A stretch of DNA of 64,000 nt from positions 1-64,000 of the forward strand of contig DATNLZ010000108.1 in the NCBI GenBank assembly GCA_035602605.1, given 5' to 3'. Shown piece after piece: positions 43,989-53,636 of the stretch (the first letter of the stretch is position 1; every line of letters starts with the position of its first letter). This stretch comes from DASQHY01 sp035602605 (GTDB lineage Bacteria; Acidobacteriota; Terriglobia; Acidiferrales; UBA7541). Under the pieces are notes generated by a model. That model was not told where the DNA came from. It searched no databases and was given only the letters and a program-made list of their open reading frames with translations. Made by a program: the position numbers and the translations under genes.

Positions 43989-44085
43989 AACACTTATCCG
44001 CGCATACGCACTACCCGAAGGGAAGCCGGTGCCGGCTCCCTGGAGCGAGATGCAAGGCATAGGTGTCCGCTTTTAATCTAATACG

Positions 44086-44661
44086 ATGCGTATCGTCGCC
44101 GGAAAATATCGCAGCCGCGTACTCAGGAGTCTTCGAGGGCTCGATCTGCGTCCAACCAGCGACAAGCTTCGCGAGGCGCTGTTCAACATCCTTGGTCCTA
44201 CCGTGGAAGAGTCGGTGTTTGTGGATGTTTATGCCGGAACTGGCGCGGTAGGAATCGAGGCCCTTAGCCGCGGAGCGTGCGAGGCGTTCTTTATCGAAAA
44301 ACACATTGCCGCAGCAAATCTAATTCGCCGCAATCTGGAATCGCTCGGCGTCGGCAACTCTGCCAACATCCTGGCTGTGGACGCGTTGCGCGGCCTTCAG
44401 ACGCTGGCCCGCCGCAAGTTCGGCAAACCGCTCCTCGCCGATTTTGTATTTCTCGATCCGCCTTACGCACAGGAGAACCAATACAAAGTTGTTTTGGAGT
44501 TTCTCGACAGATCTGCGCTTCTGTCTTCCGCAGGACTGGTCATCGCCGAGCACCGCAAAACAGTTTCCTTGCCCGGACGCCTCGAGCAGCTTGAGCGCAT
44601 TCGCGTGGTGGAGCAAGGCGACGCCGCTCTCAGTTTCTTTCGCATGGCCCGCGCCGCCTGA
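44086..44661 (+). CDS. rsmD: 16S rRNA (guanine-966-N2)-methyltransferase
   Basis: 191 residues. It methylates G966 of 16S rRNA in the assembled small subunit. Diagnostic start 'MRIVAGKYRSRVLRSLRGLDLRPTSDKLREALFNIL', SAM-binding 'VDVYAGTGAVGIEALSRGA' and the catalytic 'FVFLDPPYA' (DPPY). It lies 97 bases after recG, probably in the same transcription unit. Confidence 0.95.
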   Translation: MRIVAGKYRSRVLRSLRGLDLRPTSDKLREALFNILGPTVEESVFVDVYAGTGAVGIEALSRGACEAFFIEKHIAAANLIRRNLESLGVGNSANILAVDALRGLQTLARRKFGKPLLADFVFLDPPYAQENQYKVVLEFLDRSALLSSAGLVIAEHRKTVSLPGRLEQLERIRVVEQGDAALSFFRMARAA

Positions 44662-44670
44662 GTCCCTCTC

Positions 44671-46560
44671 TCACGGTTTCTTGAACAGGCCCTTCAGCGC
44701 ATCCTGCAAATTCTGTGGCGCCTGTCCGCTCTTGGGGCCATTTGCCGATGGCCCCGAGGTCTCGAACTGCGGCATCCCTCGCCCGGCCGCAAGTTTCGGA
44801 CTCGAGAACGTTCCACGCACCGAAAAAGGAATCGTAGCGCTTTTGATGTGCGCGCCCATCGCGGCTCCCAGCACAGTCGCCGCTAGCCCCACGGGGCTGG
44901 CTCCTCCGCCCGCCAGCTTTGCCTGCCCCTGGTACTCAATGGTCTTGTCGAAGCCAAAGCTGCCGCGCATATCAACGATGCCTTCCGGTGAGTCCACATG
45001 AATTTGCTTACTGGCCACCCGTTTTCGGGCAATGGTCAGATCACCTTGAATCACGCGATAGGGCGTGGTCGAACTGTTTCTTTGCCCCTGAAAATTCGCA
45101 AGTGCACCAAGCGCACCAGGCAAATTGATGCCGGGAAGCACGCCATCCCGAAGGACGAAAGTTCCTGTTCCGGAAAGCGAATCGATAAGCTGATCGCCTG
45201 CCGTGCCGATCAGTTGCAAATTCAAGTCGCCAGTGCCGGTAATTTTCCCTTTGGTTTCCGCATTCACGGATACAAATTTGCCCACATCAAAATTATTTAT
45301 CTTCACATTCGCTGAAAAGCGTATGGGGTCCTGTCTTCGATCGCCCCGCGCGGACACCTGCAGCGCCCCCCCGTAAAGCTGCATCTGAACCGGCCAGGCC
45401 TCAATCCGGTCGGTAAAGATCCGCACTTCGACGAGACCATTGTTCGCCGTATAGGGATTGAAACGGATCCGCTCAGCGGTAATTTTGCCTTGGGCAACGA
45501 GTTCACTGACCCCGGTATGCTGCGGCGCCGGGGCCGCCTCCGCACGGGTTCTCGCGCTCGCACCCGTAGTTTCGCCTCCTGTCGCGCGGCCCGCGGGACT
45601 ATGCGCCGCTACGATCTTCTTTTCTGGCGGAGTGGTCGCGGTCACTAGGTCGTCCACGTTTAGTTGTCCGGTGCTCAACTCGAACTCGGTCACCGGCTTT
45701 AGCAAATCTGCAATTTGCAACGTCCCTTTTACCTCCGCAGCTTTCCCTAACCGCGCGAGGAACTCGCCCCTCGCAGCTCCATTCTCCAACTTCAAGTGCC
45801 CTGACTTGAACTCCAATGGAGAACCTAGTTCCGCTATTTGGGCTTTCAATCCTGTTAGATCTACGTCGCCGTTGAGCTGCTTCATCGCATTCGGTCCCAG
45901 CGACAGGTTTCCAACTTTTAGATTTAACCCCGTGATTCGCGCCGAAGGAGCCGCTTCCGTGCGGCCTCGAAACTCGCCCAAGGAGACCGCCCCATCCTTC
46001 AGCAAAATTCTGTCGACTTGTTCCAGCGTAAACGAGCTACTTGCTCTTGATGCCGCACTCCTCGCGCCCGGTCCATTGCCGTCCGCGCCTATTGTTGTGT
46101 CCACGTTTTTCCCGCCGTGACCCACAAAATCATAATTGGTTCGCCCGTGCCCGTCGGAGAGCAATGCCACCTTGGGCCTCACCAATTCCACTGAATTCAC
46201 GTGAACGTTCCCGAGCGCGGAGCCCCATGACGCATTGACCTGCATCTTTTCAATCGTAAGAAAGTCGCCTTCCGGGAACCCCGCCGGATTTCCGAGACGC
46301 GCATCTTCTACCACAAGGCCCGGACTCGGCAGCAGCTTGGCATGCATTTTGCCGAGCGTCAGCTTCCGCCCCGCCTCGCGCTCTACAGCGGCGGCGATCA
46401 CGGTTCTGTAACGATCGACTTCCATGAAAAACGGCGCTGCCAGCCCCAGCAGGATCACCGCGGCAACCACCAGGAGGGTCACCCGCAACCAAACAGGCAC
46501 GCGCCGGGAGACACGTTGCGCTTTTCCAGTCGTATTCATACGGTCGCCGGAGAGGGCCAT
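44671..46560 (-). CDS. AsmA-family envelope protein
   Basis: Up to 629 residues (ATG 46539 is an equally good start; neither has a strong ribosome site). An N-terminal anchor (VPVWLRVTLLVVAAVILLGLAAPFF) precedes the AsmA beginning 'EVDRYRTVIAAAVEREAGRKLTLGKMHAKLLPSPGLVVEDARLGNPAGFP'. The C-terminal part has the AsmA_2 pattern 'GTGDLNLQLIGTAGDQLIDSLSGTGTFVLRDGVLPGINL'. AsmA-like proteins bridge inner and outer membranes and take part in lipid traffic. A low-complexity Ala/Thr stretch lies near residue 310-350. It is convergent with rsmD and divergent from the TonB-like gene. Confidence 0.85.
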   Translation of the reverse strand: MALSGDRMNTTGKAQRVSRRVPVWLRVTLLVVAAVILLGLAAPFFMEVDRYRTVIAAAVEREAGRKLTLGKMHAKLLPSPGLVVEDARLGNPAGFPEGDFLTIEKMQVNASWGSALGNVHVNSVELVRPKVALLSDGHGRTNYDFVGHGGKNVDTTIGADGNGPGARSAASRASSSFTLEQVDRILLKDGAVSLGEFRGRTEAAPSARITGLNLKVGNLSLGPNAMKQLNGDVDLTGLKAQIAELGSPLEFKSGHLKLENGAARGEFLARLGKAAEVKGTLQIADLLKPVTEFELSTGQLNVDDLVTATTPPEKKIVAAHSPAGRATGGETTGASARTRAEAAPAPQHTGVSELVAQGKITAERIRFNPYTANNGLVEVRIFTDRIEAWPVQMQLYGGALQVSARGDRRQDPIRFSANVKINNFDVGKFVSVNAETKGKITGTGDLNLQLIGTAGDQLIDSLSGTGTFVLRDGVLPGINLPGALGALANFQGQRNSSTTPYRVIQGDLTIARKRVASKQIHVDSPEGIVDMRGSFGFDKTIEYQGQAKLAGGGASPVGLAATVLGAAMGAHIKSATIPFSVRGTFSSPKLAAGRGMPQFETSGPSANGPKSGQAPQNLQDALKGLFKKP

Positions 46561-46706
46561 TTGCCAAAAACTATCGTGTCAAATCCAGTGCCTTTCAGCA
46601 AGCCGTTCTTGTGCCTAGCTGCCCTCATCGTGATTGCAGTCCTGTGGACACTGCCCACACGCTGGCGCGAGGTATAATGAAGACTTCGGACTAGAATTTC
46701 AGACGC

Positions 46707-48470
46707 ATGGTGAATTCACTTAACCCTTACCGCATTCTTCCGCTTCCCCCGGCGATCCAGGCAAAGCCTCGTCAGCTGGCTGCGCATTGGCGTACGCCGC
46801 TGTTAGCGGTACCGTGGAATTCGTTTGGCCATAGTTTCCTCGGAAGCCTGCACGCTCTGTTTAGCGGACCGCCAGCTCCCCAACAGTTCCTTGGCGGCAA
46901 CTATTTTCGCGATTGCTGGATTGACCGCGGCATTCCGAAGCAAGCCCTAGCACTCGCCGCGGCCATCCATGTTATTTTTTTTCTGCTCCCCTACCCGCAA
47001 ATGCCCGGGCCACGCCGGGTGGCCCTTACACAAAACGATGTCCAGTTGACTTGGTCCATGCCAGCTCGAGATTTACCTTCGGTGGTTTTGCCCTCGCGGG
47101 CTCCCGGGCCCCCGTCGGATCGCGCCCCGCAAACCCAATCGAAAGCACCGCTCCCGTCAAAGGGGGCCGAGGGCTACCATCCGCGGCAGACGATATTTAC
47201 CGACTCCCTTCATCCCACGCATCCTCGTCAGACCCTGGTTAATTCCGCGGCGCAGCCCGAGCCGCCTAAAATCCTTCCGTCTTTGCCCAACATCGTGCAG
47301 CTGGCGCAGGCCACCCAGCCTGCTCGTCCGCGCCTTGTGATCAATCGCGATGAGCTCGCCAAGTTGCGTCCCACGCCGCAAGCAACGCGACGAGCGGAGG
47401 ACGTCCCGCTCCCACAAGTTCCCAACGATGAGAAGCAAGTGGGCGATTTCAATCTTGCCGCTCACTCACCAGCGATTGCTAAGCCCGCGATGCCCTTAAA
47501 CGCTTCGGCGGCGCCCCGCATCGGACCACGGGCCGCGGCCGGAGAGTCTGGCCCACCGCCTGATCTGCAGCCGGCCGCTCCAAACTCCGCTGCATCGCAG
47601 ACCTTCATCGCCCTTTCTGCGACGCCCGCCCCGCCGCAGCCGCAGCTGCCTTTGGTGCATGGAAATCTTTCTGCGCGCCTGGCAATTTCGCCGGACGGCG
47701 CAAAGCCCGGCACTCCCGGTGGAACCTTGAACAGCCACGCGCCTGGTGGCAACGGGGCCGCCCTTGGCGGTCCGAATACTTTTGGTGGTGGAAACCGAAC
47801 AGGCGGCGAAGGCAACAACAAGACCGGCGTCAGCATCTCCGGTGGCAACCCAAATGCCACGTCCCAGGTCTCCGGCTTGCGGGATGCCCATCCGTTCGAT
47901 ATCGCTGGAGCAGCAGGGAATGCCGCGCCTCGCCCTCTACCAGACAGACCTACTCCGTCCGCAGCGACCGCAGATGCGACTCGCACAAGCCCGGCGCCGA
48001 ATGTTTCAGCGCTGCCGCCTGGAGCAAAGCCGGAGACCATCCTCGGCCCTAAGAAAATCTACACGCTGAACGTGAACATGCCGAATCTTTCGAGCGCGAT
48101 GGGTAGCTGGGTTCTGAGTTTCACTGAGTTGCGCGATGACGTTGCTTCCCGCCGGTCATCTCCAGGCTCCCTGCTCGTGCCGGCTTCCGATCTGATCGGC
48201 CCGGTCCCTTTGCGCAAAGTTGACCCCAAATATCCGCCGGCCCTGATCCAGGAAAAAATTGAAGGGGAGGTCGTGCTGTACGCCGTCATTCGCAGGGATG
48301 GCTCGGTGGACAGCATTCAGCTGGTAAGCGGTCTTGACGACCAACTCGACACCAACGCCATGCAAGCTCTCTCGCGCTGGAAATTCCGTCCCGGCGAACG
48401 AGCCGGCGCGCCCGTCGCGCTGGAAGCCATCGTGCACATTCCCTTTCGCATCGCCCGCTCACGATTCTAG
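46707..48470 (+). CDS. TonB-like energy transducer with long disordered linker
   Basis: 587 residues. A membrane helix (about 78-96, 'QALALAAAIHVIFFLLPYP') is followed by a ~370-residue Pro/Ala/Gly-rich segment that would span the periplasm. The C-terminal TonB domain (about 495-587) is 'PLRKVDPKYPPALIQEKIEGEVVLYAVIRRDGSVDSIQLVSGL..NAMQALSRWKFRPG'. It probably energises the Oar-like receptors, with ExbB/ExbD encoded elsewhere. The part before the helix is unusually long (77 residues) for a TonB cytoplasmic tail. Confidence 0.82.
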   Translation: MVNSLNPYRILPLPPAIQAKPRQLAAHWRTPLLAVPWNSFGHSFLGSLHALFSGPPAPQQFLGGNYFRDCWIDRGIPKQALALAAAIHVIFFLLPYPQMPGPRRVALTQNDVQLTWSMPARDLPSVVLPSRAPGPPSDRAPQTQSKAPLPSKGAEGYHPRQTIFTDSLHPTHPRQTLVNSAAQPEPPKILPSLPNIVQLAQATQPARPRLVINRDELAKLRPTPQATRRAEDVPLPQVPNDEKQVGDFNLAAHSPAIAKPAMPLNASAAPRIGPRAAAGESGPPPDLQPAAPNSAASQTFIALSATPAPPQPQLPLVHGNLSARLAISPDGAKPGTPGGTLNSHAPGGNGAALGGPNTFGGGNRTGGEGNNKTGVSISGGNPNATSQVSGLRDAHPFDIAGAAGNAAPRPLPDRPTPSAATADATRTSPAPNVSALPPGAKPETILGPKKIYTLNVNMPNLSSAMGSWVLSFTELRDDVASRRSSPGSLLVPASDLIGPVPLRKVDPKYPPALIQEKIEGEVVLYAVIRRDGSVDSIQLVSGLDDQLDTNAMQALSRWKFRPGERAGAPVALEAIVHIPFRIARSRF

Positions 48471-48512
48471 CGAAACTAGGCGACCATTTCGTCCCGGCAA
48501 AATCACAACGAC

Positions 48513-49463
48513 TTACGATTTGCTCGGAGTCAAATTCATTTCTGCTAATTTCACCAGCGAGAAAAGCGTGTAATTGACCGGGGTTGCCACACCCAGCTGT
48601 GCGCCCAACCGCGCCACATATCCATTTAAGGCATCGATCTCGGTGCGCTTCCCGCGGGCCAGATCTTGCGCGGTAGAAGATGTGGCCGGACCCATCTGCT
48701 TGGCCAGAAGTACCAAGGCCCCGTCGATGGCAGCCTTTGGATTGTCAAGCATCTGCATGTACACACCGTTCGCGCGGGCCACCGCAAGCGTTTCGCCCAC
48801 GACCGCTTCCAGCAGTGGCCGCGCCTCTTCACTCGCAGCAATCTGCCCATAGTTCACTCGCGCCAGAGCGCTGATCGCATTCCCTGCGCAATTCCATACC
48901 AACTTGGTCCAAAGTTCTCCGGCGATATTGTCGGAAATACGGCAACCTACACCGGCGCGTTCAAAAACAGCTGCCACGCGTTCCGTGCGCTCCGAGCCAG
49001 GCCCAATCACCAAATCGCCGCGACCAGAGTGCTTGACCCTCCCGGGCCGAGCCATAGCCGCGGCCACGTAGACTGCCGCCGGCAGCGCGTCGATACCGGC
49101 AGCCGCGCGGATTCGTTCCACGTTGTTTACCCCGTTCTGCAGGCTCACTACGTTCGCACCGGCACGAAGATACGGCGCTAGCTGCCGCGCCGCAGTCTCG
49201 GTATCGAGCGTCTTCACGCAAAACAGCACCAGTTCAGCACTTTGCGCGGCGGAAATCTCCGTAGACGATTCCACATTCACACGCTCTTGAAACGTTAGCG
49301 TGTCAAGAAACAATCCGTTTTCTCGGACGGCATCGGCAAGCCCGGCACGTCCGATGAGCACGACCGGCGCGCCCGCTCGCGCCAACATCCCGCCGAAATA
49401 GCAGCCCACCGCTCCCGCTCCGACCACCGCAGTTCGTGGCCAGCTTGTTTTTTCTTCATTCAA
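48513..49463 (-). CDS. panE: 2-dehydropantoate 2-reductase (ketopantoate reductase-like)
   Basis: 316 residues from TTG 49463, fixed by a perfect GGAGG seven bases upstream (CCTCC at 49471-49475); upstream ATGs at 49499 and 49514 would read through that site. It reduces ketopantoate to pantoate with NADPH in pantothenate synthesis. Visible: 'TAVVGAGAVGCYFGGMLARAG' (NADP loop), 'FCVKTLDTETAA', 'VSLQNGVNNVERI', the catalytic Lys region 'ELWTKLVWNCAGNAISAL' and 'SSTAQDLARGKRTEIDALNGYV'. Paralogs of this family act on other 2-oxo acids, so the exact substrate is not certain. Confidence 0.88.
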   Translation of the reverse strand: MNEEKTSWPRTAVVGAGAVGCYFGGMLARAGAPVVLIGRAGLADAVRENGLFLDTLTFQERVNVESSTEISAAQSAELVLFCVKTLDTETAARQLAPYLRAGANVVSLQNGVNNVERIRAAAGIDALPAAVYVAAAMARPGRVKHSGRGDLVIGPGSERTERVAAVFERAGVGCRISDNIAGELWTKLVWNCAGNAISALARVNYGQIAASEEARPLLEAVVGETLAVARANGVYMQMLDNPKAAIDGALVLLAKQMGPATSSTAQDLARGKRTEIDALNGYVARLGAQLGVATPVNYTLFSLVKLAEMNLTPSKS

Positions 49464-49493
49464 TTGCCAACCTCCTATAGCTGATGAAACCAG

Positions 49494-49585
49494 TGTCATT
49501 CCGAGCGGAGCCACACGATGAGTTTAGGGTCGTGCGCGAAGCGCATAGCGCCGGCCCGGAGCGAAGTCGAACGGTGTAGGATCTC
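49494..49585 (+). repeat. Putative dispersed intergenic repeat
   Basis: The stretch GTCATTCCGAGCGGAG ... GCGAAGCGCA ... CGGAGCGAAGTCGAACG ... AGGATCTC has the wording of the short interspersed repeats found between genes in many acidobacteria and other soil bacteria (TGTCATTCCGAGCGAAG-type). It lies partly over the upstream flank of panE. Only one copy is seen in the window, so the call rests on resemblance. Confidence 0.35.
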
Positions 49586-49662
49586 GTCGACGACCAGGTA
49601 GCCGGAAACCTCATGCATCAAGCGCATTTTCGCTTGCTCGACATTCAGGGCTACCCGCAAAC

Positions 49663-50802
49663 TCACTCTGTCACTGTCGCAATCAACTTGTCTAAGTCCC
49701 GCTCGGTATTAAACAGGTGCGGCGAAATCCGCAAGTGTCCCTCGCGCAAACTAACAATCACATTGTTTTTACGCAGCTTGCCATAGAGCTCAGCAGTTTT
49801 TTCCGCAGTGCGTGCTGCGAAGCAGCCATAAGGCCCGCGTCGCGAAGCATCGGCGGGACTTGCCAGCACGCAGCGATCACGCGGCAACCGCTCGAACATC
49901 TCTTCAATCAGCTGCCGGTTGTGTGCCGCGATTGTATCCGTGCCAACCTTCAACAAAAACTCAAGTGACGCATCCAGCGCTGCAAGGTTGAAGTAACTCG
50001 CCGTCTCTGGCGCATCCCAGCGCCGCGCGCCCCGCGCCGGCTTGGCCTCTTGCACCAAGAGCGAAAGCGAATGAAAATTCTCGGCGCCATCGAGGGCCAT
50101 CCAATAAAACGGACCGACCCGCATCTTCTCGATCTGCGCGCTGGGCGCCCAGAAGAATCCAGTTCCGTAAGGTCCGAGCAGCCACTTATAGCCCGCAGCA
50201 GCTATGAAGTCCGCGCCCAGTTTGGCAACATCGATCGGTATCGCTCCCGCACATTGACTAGCATCGAGCAGCAGCAGGGCCCCGACCTCGTGACACGCGT
50301 GGGCCACACGCTCGGCATCGAGCAGGGAGCCATCGTCGAACCGCACAAGACTCGCCGAAACCAGCCTCGTTCTTGGACTTATCGCACCAATAAAATCGTC
50401 TGCGGTTATAAACCGCTCCCGCGGAGAAATCAGTTTGACGCGCAGCCGCCCCAGCGCCTCCATGGGCTTCCACGTCGCGAACTGCGCGGGAAACTCGCCC
50501 TTCGCGATAATCACCTCATCCTCCGCTTTCCAATCGAGCCCATTGGCTACAGCCGCGATCCCGCTCGATGCGCCCGTGGTGAGTGCGATTTCTTCCGGTT
50601 TTCCTCCAATTAACTTGGCCAGGGAGGAACGCACACGGTTTGGTAAATCGAAGTATGCCGAGCTTGGAATGGTGTGCGGGAACTTTTTCCATTCAATCGC
50701 CGTCTGCACCGCGCGAATCGCCACGCGGGGAATCGGGGCTTGCTCGGCCACATTCAGATACGTTGTGTCGTCAAACTCAAACCACTCCTTACGCCAGTCC
50801 AT
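49663..50802 (-). CDS. Class V aminotransferase (PLP-dependent)
   Basis: 379 residues. Fold type I PLP enzyme of the cysteine desulfurase/kynureninase/isopenicillin epimerase group. Visible: 'LTTGASSGIAAVANGL' (phosphate-binding region), 'ALLLLDASQCAGAIPIDVAKLGADFIAAAGYKWLLGPYGTGF' with the PLP-binding Lys in GYKWL, and the C-terminal 'VIVSLREGHLRISPHLFNTERDLDKLI'. There is no cysteine-bearing mobile loop typical of IscS, so a desulfurase role is unlikely. The substrate is unknown. Confidence 0.87.
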   Translation of the reverse strand: MDWRKEWFEFDDTTYLNVAEQAPIPRVAIRAVQTAIEWKKFPHTIPSSAYFDLPNRVRSSLAKLIGGKPEEIALTTGASSGIAAVANGLDWKAEDEVIIAKGEFPAQFATWKPMEALGRLRVKLISPRERFITADDFIGAISPRTRLVSASLVRFDDGSLLDAERVAHACHEVGALLLLDASQCAGAIPIDVAKLGADFIAAAGYKWLLGPYGTGFFWAPSAQIEKMRVGPFYWMALDGAENFHSLSLLVQEAKPARGARRWDAPETASYFNLAALDASLEFLLKVGTDTIAAHNRQLIEEMFERLPRDRCVLASPADASRRGPYGCFAARTAEKTAELYGKLRKNNVIVSLREGHLRISPHLFNTERDLDKLIATVTE

Positions 50803-51001
50803 GGTTCGCTCTTTCTATGTGTCTCGAACGCGACGGGTCGAGGCACGCTGTTTTGCGCCACGCGGACCTCTCATTTGGAAGTCTTCAACAATCTTCGCGC
50901 ATCGTCACCGCAGCGGCAGCGTTCATTCTCAACGCCGCGACCTTGCGCGCGCAAGCAACACCGGGTCGCTCAGTAAAGCCAATTTGGGGTAGCGCTGTTT
51001 T

Positions 51002-51688
51002 TTAGAAGTGTCCACGCAAGCCGCGGAAATTCGATAGGATCACAAGCTTGCCGGGCCCGCTCACAACTTCTTCGTGCTCCAGGATCCAGGTATGTGCGTA
51101 CGGGATGTATACCGCATTGAGGCCCACTTGCAGCGCCGGATTGATATCACTTCGTGGGCTGTTGCCCACCATCCATCCTTGCGATTTGACGATCTTATAT
51201 TTGTTCACAAGCCCGCGGTACGTTACCAGATCCTTTTCCATCACGATCTCGATGAATTCAAAAAATCCTTGCAGCCCAGACCGCTCCACTTTCGCCGCCT
51301 GCTCCGCCGGCTCACCTTTGGTGAACAGAATCAACCGGTGCCGCTCGGTTAGATAGGCAAGCGTCTCCGGCACTCCATCAAGAATACGCGGCGGAGTGCA
51401 CTCGAGCGCCGTGACCCGTTCATGAATCGTCGCCAGCGTTTCCCGCGTGGCCATGTGCCCGGCGAGCTTTAAATAGGTCTCTTCGAGGGACCTCCCGAAA
51501 CTGCGGCAGCCGTAACCATGCTGCCGGATGTTGCGCCTCTCGGTTTCGTTCAGGATTCGCCGGATGTAGTCGCGCGGGTAACCGGCCGGTTCGACCAGGC
51601 TGATGAAATCGTCGATCAGCTTCTCGAAGAAGACATTGTTTTCCCACAGCGTGTCATCCGCATCGATCAGAATCGTGTGCCGTTTCAT
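51002..51688 (-). CDS. HAD-superfamily hydrolase
   Basis: 228 residues from ATG 51688 (GGGGAGAG directly before it). Motif I 'ILIDADDTLWENN' has the nucleophile Asp and the second Asp two places on. Motif II is in 'LILFTKGEP', motif III Lys in 'VNKYKIVKSQGW', motif IV in 'MVGNSPRSDINPALQVGLNAVYIPY'. A helical cap lies between motifs I and II. Probable phosphatase; the substrate is not predictable. Confidence 0.88.
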   Translation of the reverse strand: MKRHTILIDADDTLWENNVFFEKLIDDFISLVEPAGYPRDYIRRILNETERRNIRQHGYGCRSFGRSLEETYLKLAGHMATRETLATIHERVTALECTPPRILDGVPETLAYLTERHRLILFTKGEPAEQAAKVERSGLQGFFEFIEIVMEKDLVTYRGLVNKYKIVKSQGWMVGNSPRSDINPALQVGLNAVYIPYAHTWILEHEEVVSGPGKLVILSNFRGLRGHF

Positions 51689-51859
51689 CTCTCCCCGTCG
51701 CAATCTTCTCAAGCCCGCCCACGAAACGTTGCCAATCTATCCCCCTCAGACCGCTCCACCAGTCACTGTTTCCGATCGCGGTTTCGCGCAGGGGAGCCAC
51801 ACGCAAATCCCCTGGAGCCCATCGCCCCATCCGGCTCGCAATCGTTAGCCCGTCCGACG

Positions 51860-52087
51860 TTACGGCGTCTTGGGCGTACTGGCGGCCAGCTTCTCGAGAA
51901 TTCCCGCCGCAAGTTTCTGCGTTTCACCGAAATTCGCCAGGTAGCTCTGGAATTCGCGATTCAGCTCCCGGGCCTCCTCGGCTCCGAGTCTGGTGCGCAG
52001 GATCATGTCCCGCAGCCGCACCGGATGCGGCAAAAGCGCTTCCTCTTTCAATTCGTCGAGTGCGGTCTTCGCGTCATAGTGATACAT
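51860..52087 (-). CDS. Small protein of unknown function
   Basis: 75 residues with GAGAGGG before the ATG. Charged and helical throughout ('AKTALDELKEEALLPHPVRLRDMILRTRLGAEEARELNREFQSYL'), with no signal peptide or membrane segment. No family recognised. It is isolated between the HAD hydrolase and a PilZ gene on the same strand. Confidence 0.6.
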   Translation of the reverse strand: MYHYDAKTALDELKEEALLPHPVRLRDMILRTRLGAEEARELNREFQSYLANFGETQKLAAGILEKLAASTPKTP

Positions 52088-52288
52088 CGAACCCTCTCCC
52101 GCGGTCGCATTCTGTCGCTACTCCCTTGGTCACTCTCGGCTCGGGCAGTCTCCATTGTATCGCCTTGCGGCGCCAAAATCGCCATGGCCCGTTTAACCAT
52201 CGCAGCTACAGAAGCGATCAACTATTTCGTTAGGGGAGAATCCTATTCCTTTTGCACCGGATGGGACGCATAACAATAAAACGGAACA

Positions 52289-52606
52289 TCACGAGGGGAG
52301 AAATTCGTATCGTTCAATTCGCGCAGCGACGCCGCGCCTTTGGTCGTGCGGCTCGACGCGCACCACCTGCCCGTAGCATCGGATGTTTACATCGCCCGAT
52401 AGAGTCACTTCTTTAGGAAGGGTTAAGACAAACTCAATTTCGTTGCCGGCCTCAAAGGCCGCGTCCACCATGAAGTACAGACCGCGAAAACTGACGTCCC
52501 GCGTGTACCCAGACAGCTCTGTCTTTTTGGCGCTGCTGGGGCGCACTCGCAGCGGAAGACTCATTGTAAACCGGCGTGACGCACGCCGATCAGACGCTCG
52601 CTCCAT
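52289..52606 (-). CDS. PilZ-domain protein
   Basis: 105 residues from ATG 52606, fixed by GAGGAGA four bases upstream; the longer frame to 52726 is unlikely. A single PilZ domain with the c-di-GMP-binding R-x-x-x-R near the N-terminus ('RRASRRFTMSLPLRVR') and the D-x-S-x-x-G motif ('TRDVSFRGLYFMV'). It would act as a c-di-GMP receptor. A second PilZ gene lies about 190 bases away on the other strand. Confidence 0.85.
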   Translation of the reverse strand: MERASDRRASRRFTMSLPLRVRPSSAKKTELSGYTRDVSFRGLYFMVDAAFEAGNEIEFVLTLPKEVTLSGDVNIRCYGQVVRVEPHDQRRGVAARIERYEFLPS

Positions 52607-52798
52607 CTTCTCCTCGTTTCGGCTCTTTCGTTTTGAAGAAGCTAACATTTTAGCGAGGAGCAAGCAACCGCAAACCTGCATCCTCAAACGCCGGAAAGTA
52701 CCGCCCGGGCATTCCCCTGGCTGCACGGCGATTCCTTTTGACCGGCTGGTATCTAGGGAGTAAGATTTGAGTTACCCCGCGCGAAGCTCCTCTTCGTT

Positions 52799-53581
52799 AT
52801 GATGCAGGAACGGCGCAAGCATCCGCGTGCACAAGTAACCATGCAAGTTCGTTTGCGCTGGCCCGGACCTCTTCGCCAGACCACGGAAATCACCGAGACT
52901 CTTGATGTGTCGCGCGGCGGTTTGCTGGTGTATAGCATGGATGGTTCGCAACTTGGCCGTTCACTCTGGCTGACGTTTCCCTATGAAAACTCGATGACCG
53001 CGCCTGAGCCGGAGATTCTCGCTCATGTTTCGCGGGTCGAACGACGCCCCGCGGGCGGGAATTTCATTGCCATTCGTTACGATGGCCTGGTGTCGGTTAT
53101 GGCCGCAAAACCCTCCGTGGAGCGCCGTTTCCTGCCGCGTACAGTCATCGGCGTGCCGGTGGCAGTGCGCGTGCCCGCGTGCCCCTGGCCGGAGGAAACC
53201 ATGACGTTCGATCTTTCCTCCGACGGACTTTCCTTCATTACTCCGCGTGTTTACAATGTGGGCGACACCCTGAAAGTGGCCATGCGTTTGGGAGTGAGCC
53301 CGGCGGGTTGGGGTTCGCACGGCGAAATCAATGCCTATGTTGTGCGCGTCGCGCCCGCACCAGTTGCGCCCGCGGGGCCCAACGCCCCAGCCTCATCGAA
53401 TGGGTCCCCGGTATCCCAAGCAAAATCCGTAGTTGCTGGAGCGTCTGCCGCGTTCGAGCGCAGCGGGTCGCGCCTTTCCCCAGCGTCACTGCCTGCCGCA
53501 GCGTCCCAGCCCGCAGTTTCGTCCCCGTCGGTTTTGCTGGCCTTGAACGACCAGCTTGTTGCGCTGCGCCGCATTCCGTAG
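52799..53581 (+). CDS. Protein with two PilZ-like domains
   Basis: 260 residues. The first PilZ domain (about 3-100) has 'RRKHPRAQVTMQVRLRW' and 'TLDVSRGGLLVYS'. The second (about 108-190) has 'ERRFLPRTVIGVPVAVRV' and 'TFDLSSDGLSFITP', with a weaker D-x-S-x-x-G. The remaining ~65 residues are Ala/Pro/Ser-rich and look disordered. Likely a c-di-GMP-responsive regulator. Two in-frame ATGs (52799, 52802) make the exact start ambiguous by one codon. Confidence 0.82.
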   Translation: MMQERRKHPRAQVTMQVRLRWPGPLRQTTEITETLDVSRGGLLVYSMDGSQLGRSLWLTFPYENSMTAPEPEILAHVSRVERRPAGGNFIAIRYDGLVSVMAAKPSVERRFLPRTVIGVPVAVRVPACPWPEETMTFDLSSDGLSFITPRVYNVGDTLKVAMRLGVSPAGWGSHGEINAYVVRVAPAPVAPAGPNAPASSNGSPVSQAKSVVAGASAAFERSGSRLSPASLPAAASQPAVSSPSVLLALNDQLVALRRIP

Positions 53582-53636
53582 TGGTTTGCTGTGGCCCTTG
53601 CTGCGGTACGTTGCTGTACACTTCCGAAGCGCGACG

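Noticed and set aside
46707..48470. Collagen-like or adhesin reading of the Pro/Gly-rich linker
   Set aside because: The segment lacks a regular Gly-X-Y period and lies between a membrane helix and a TonB domain, so a periplasm-spanning linker is simpler.
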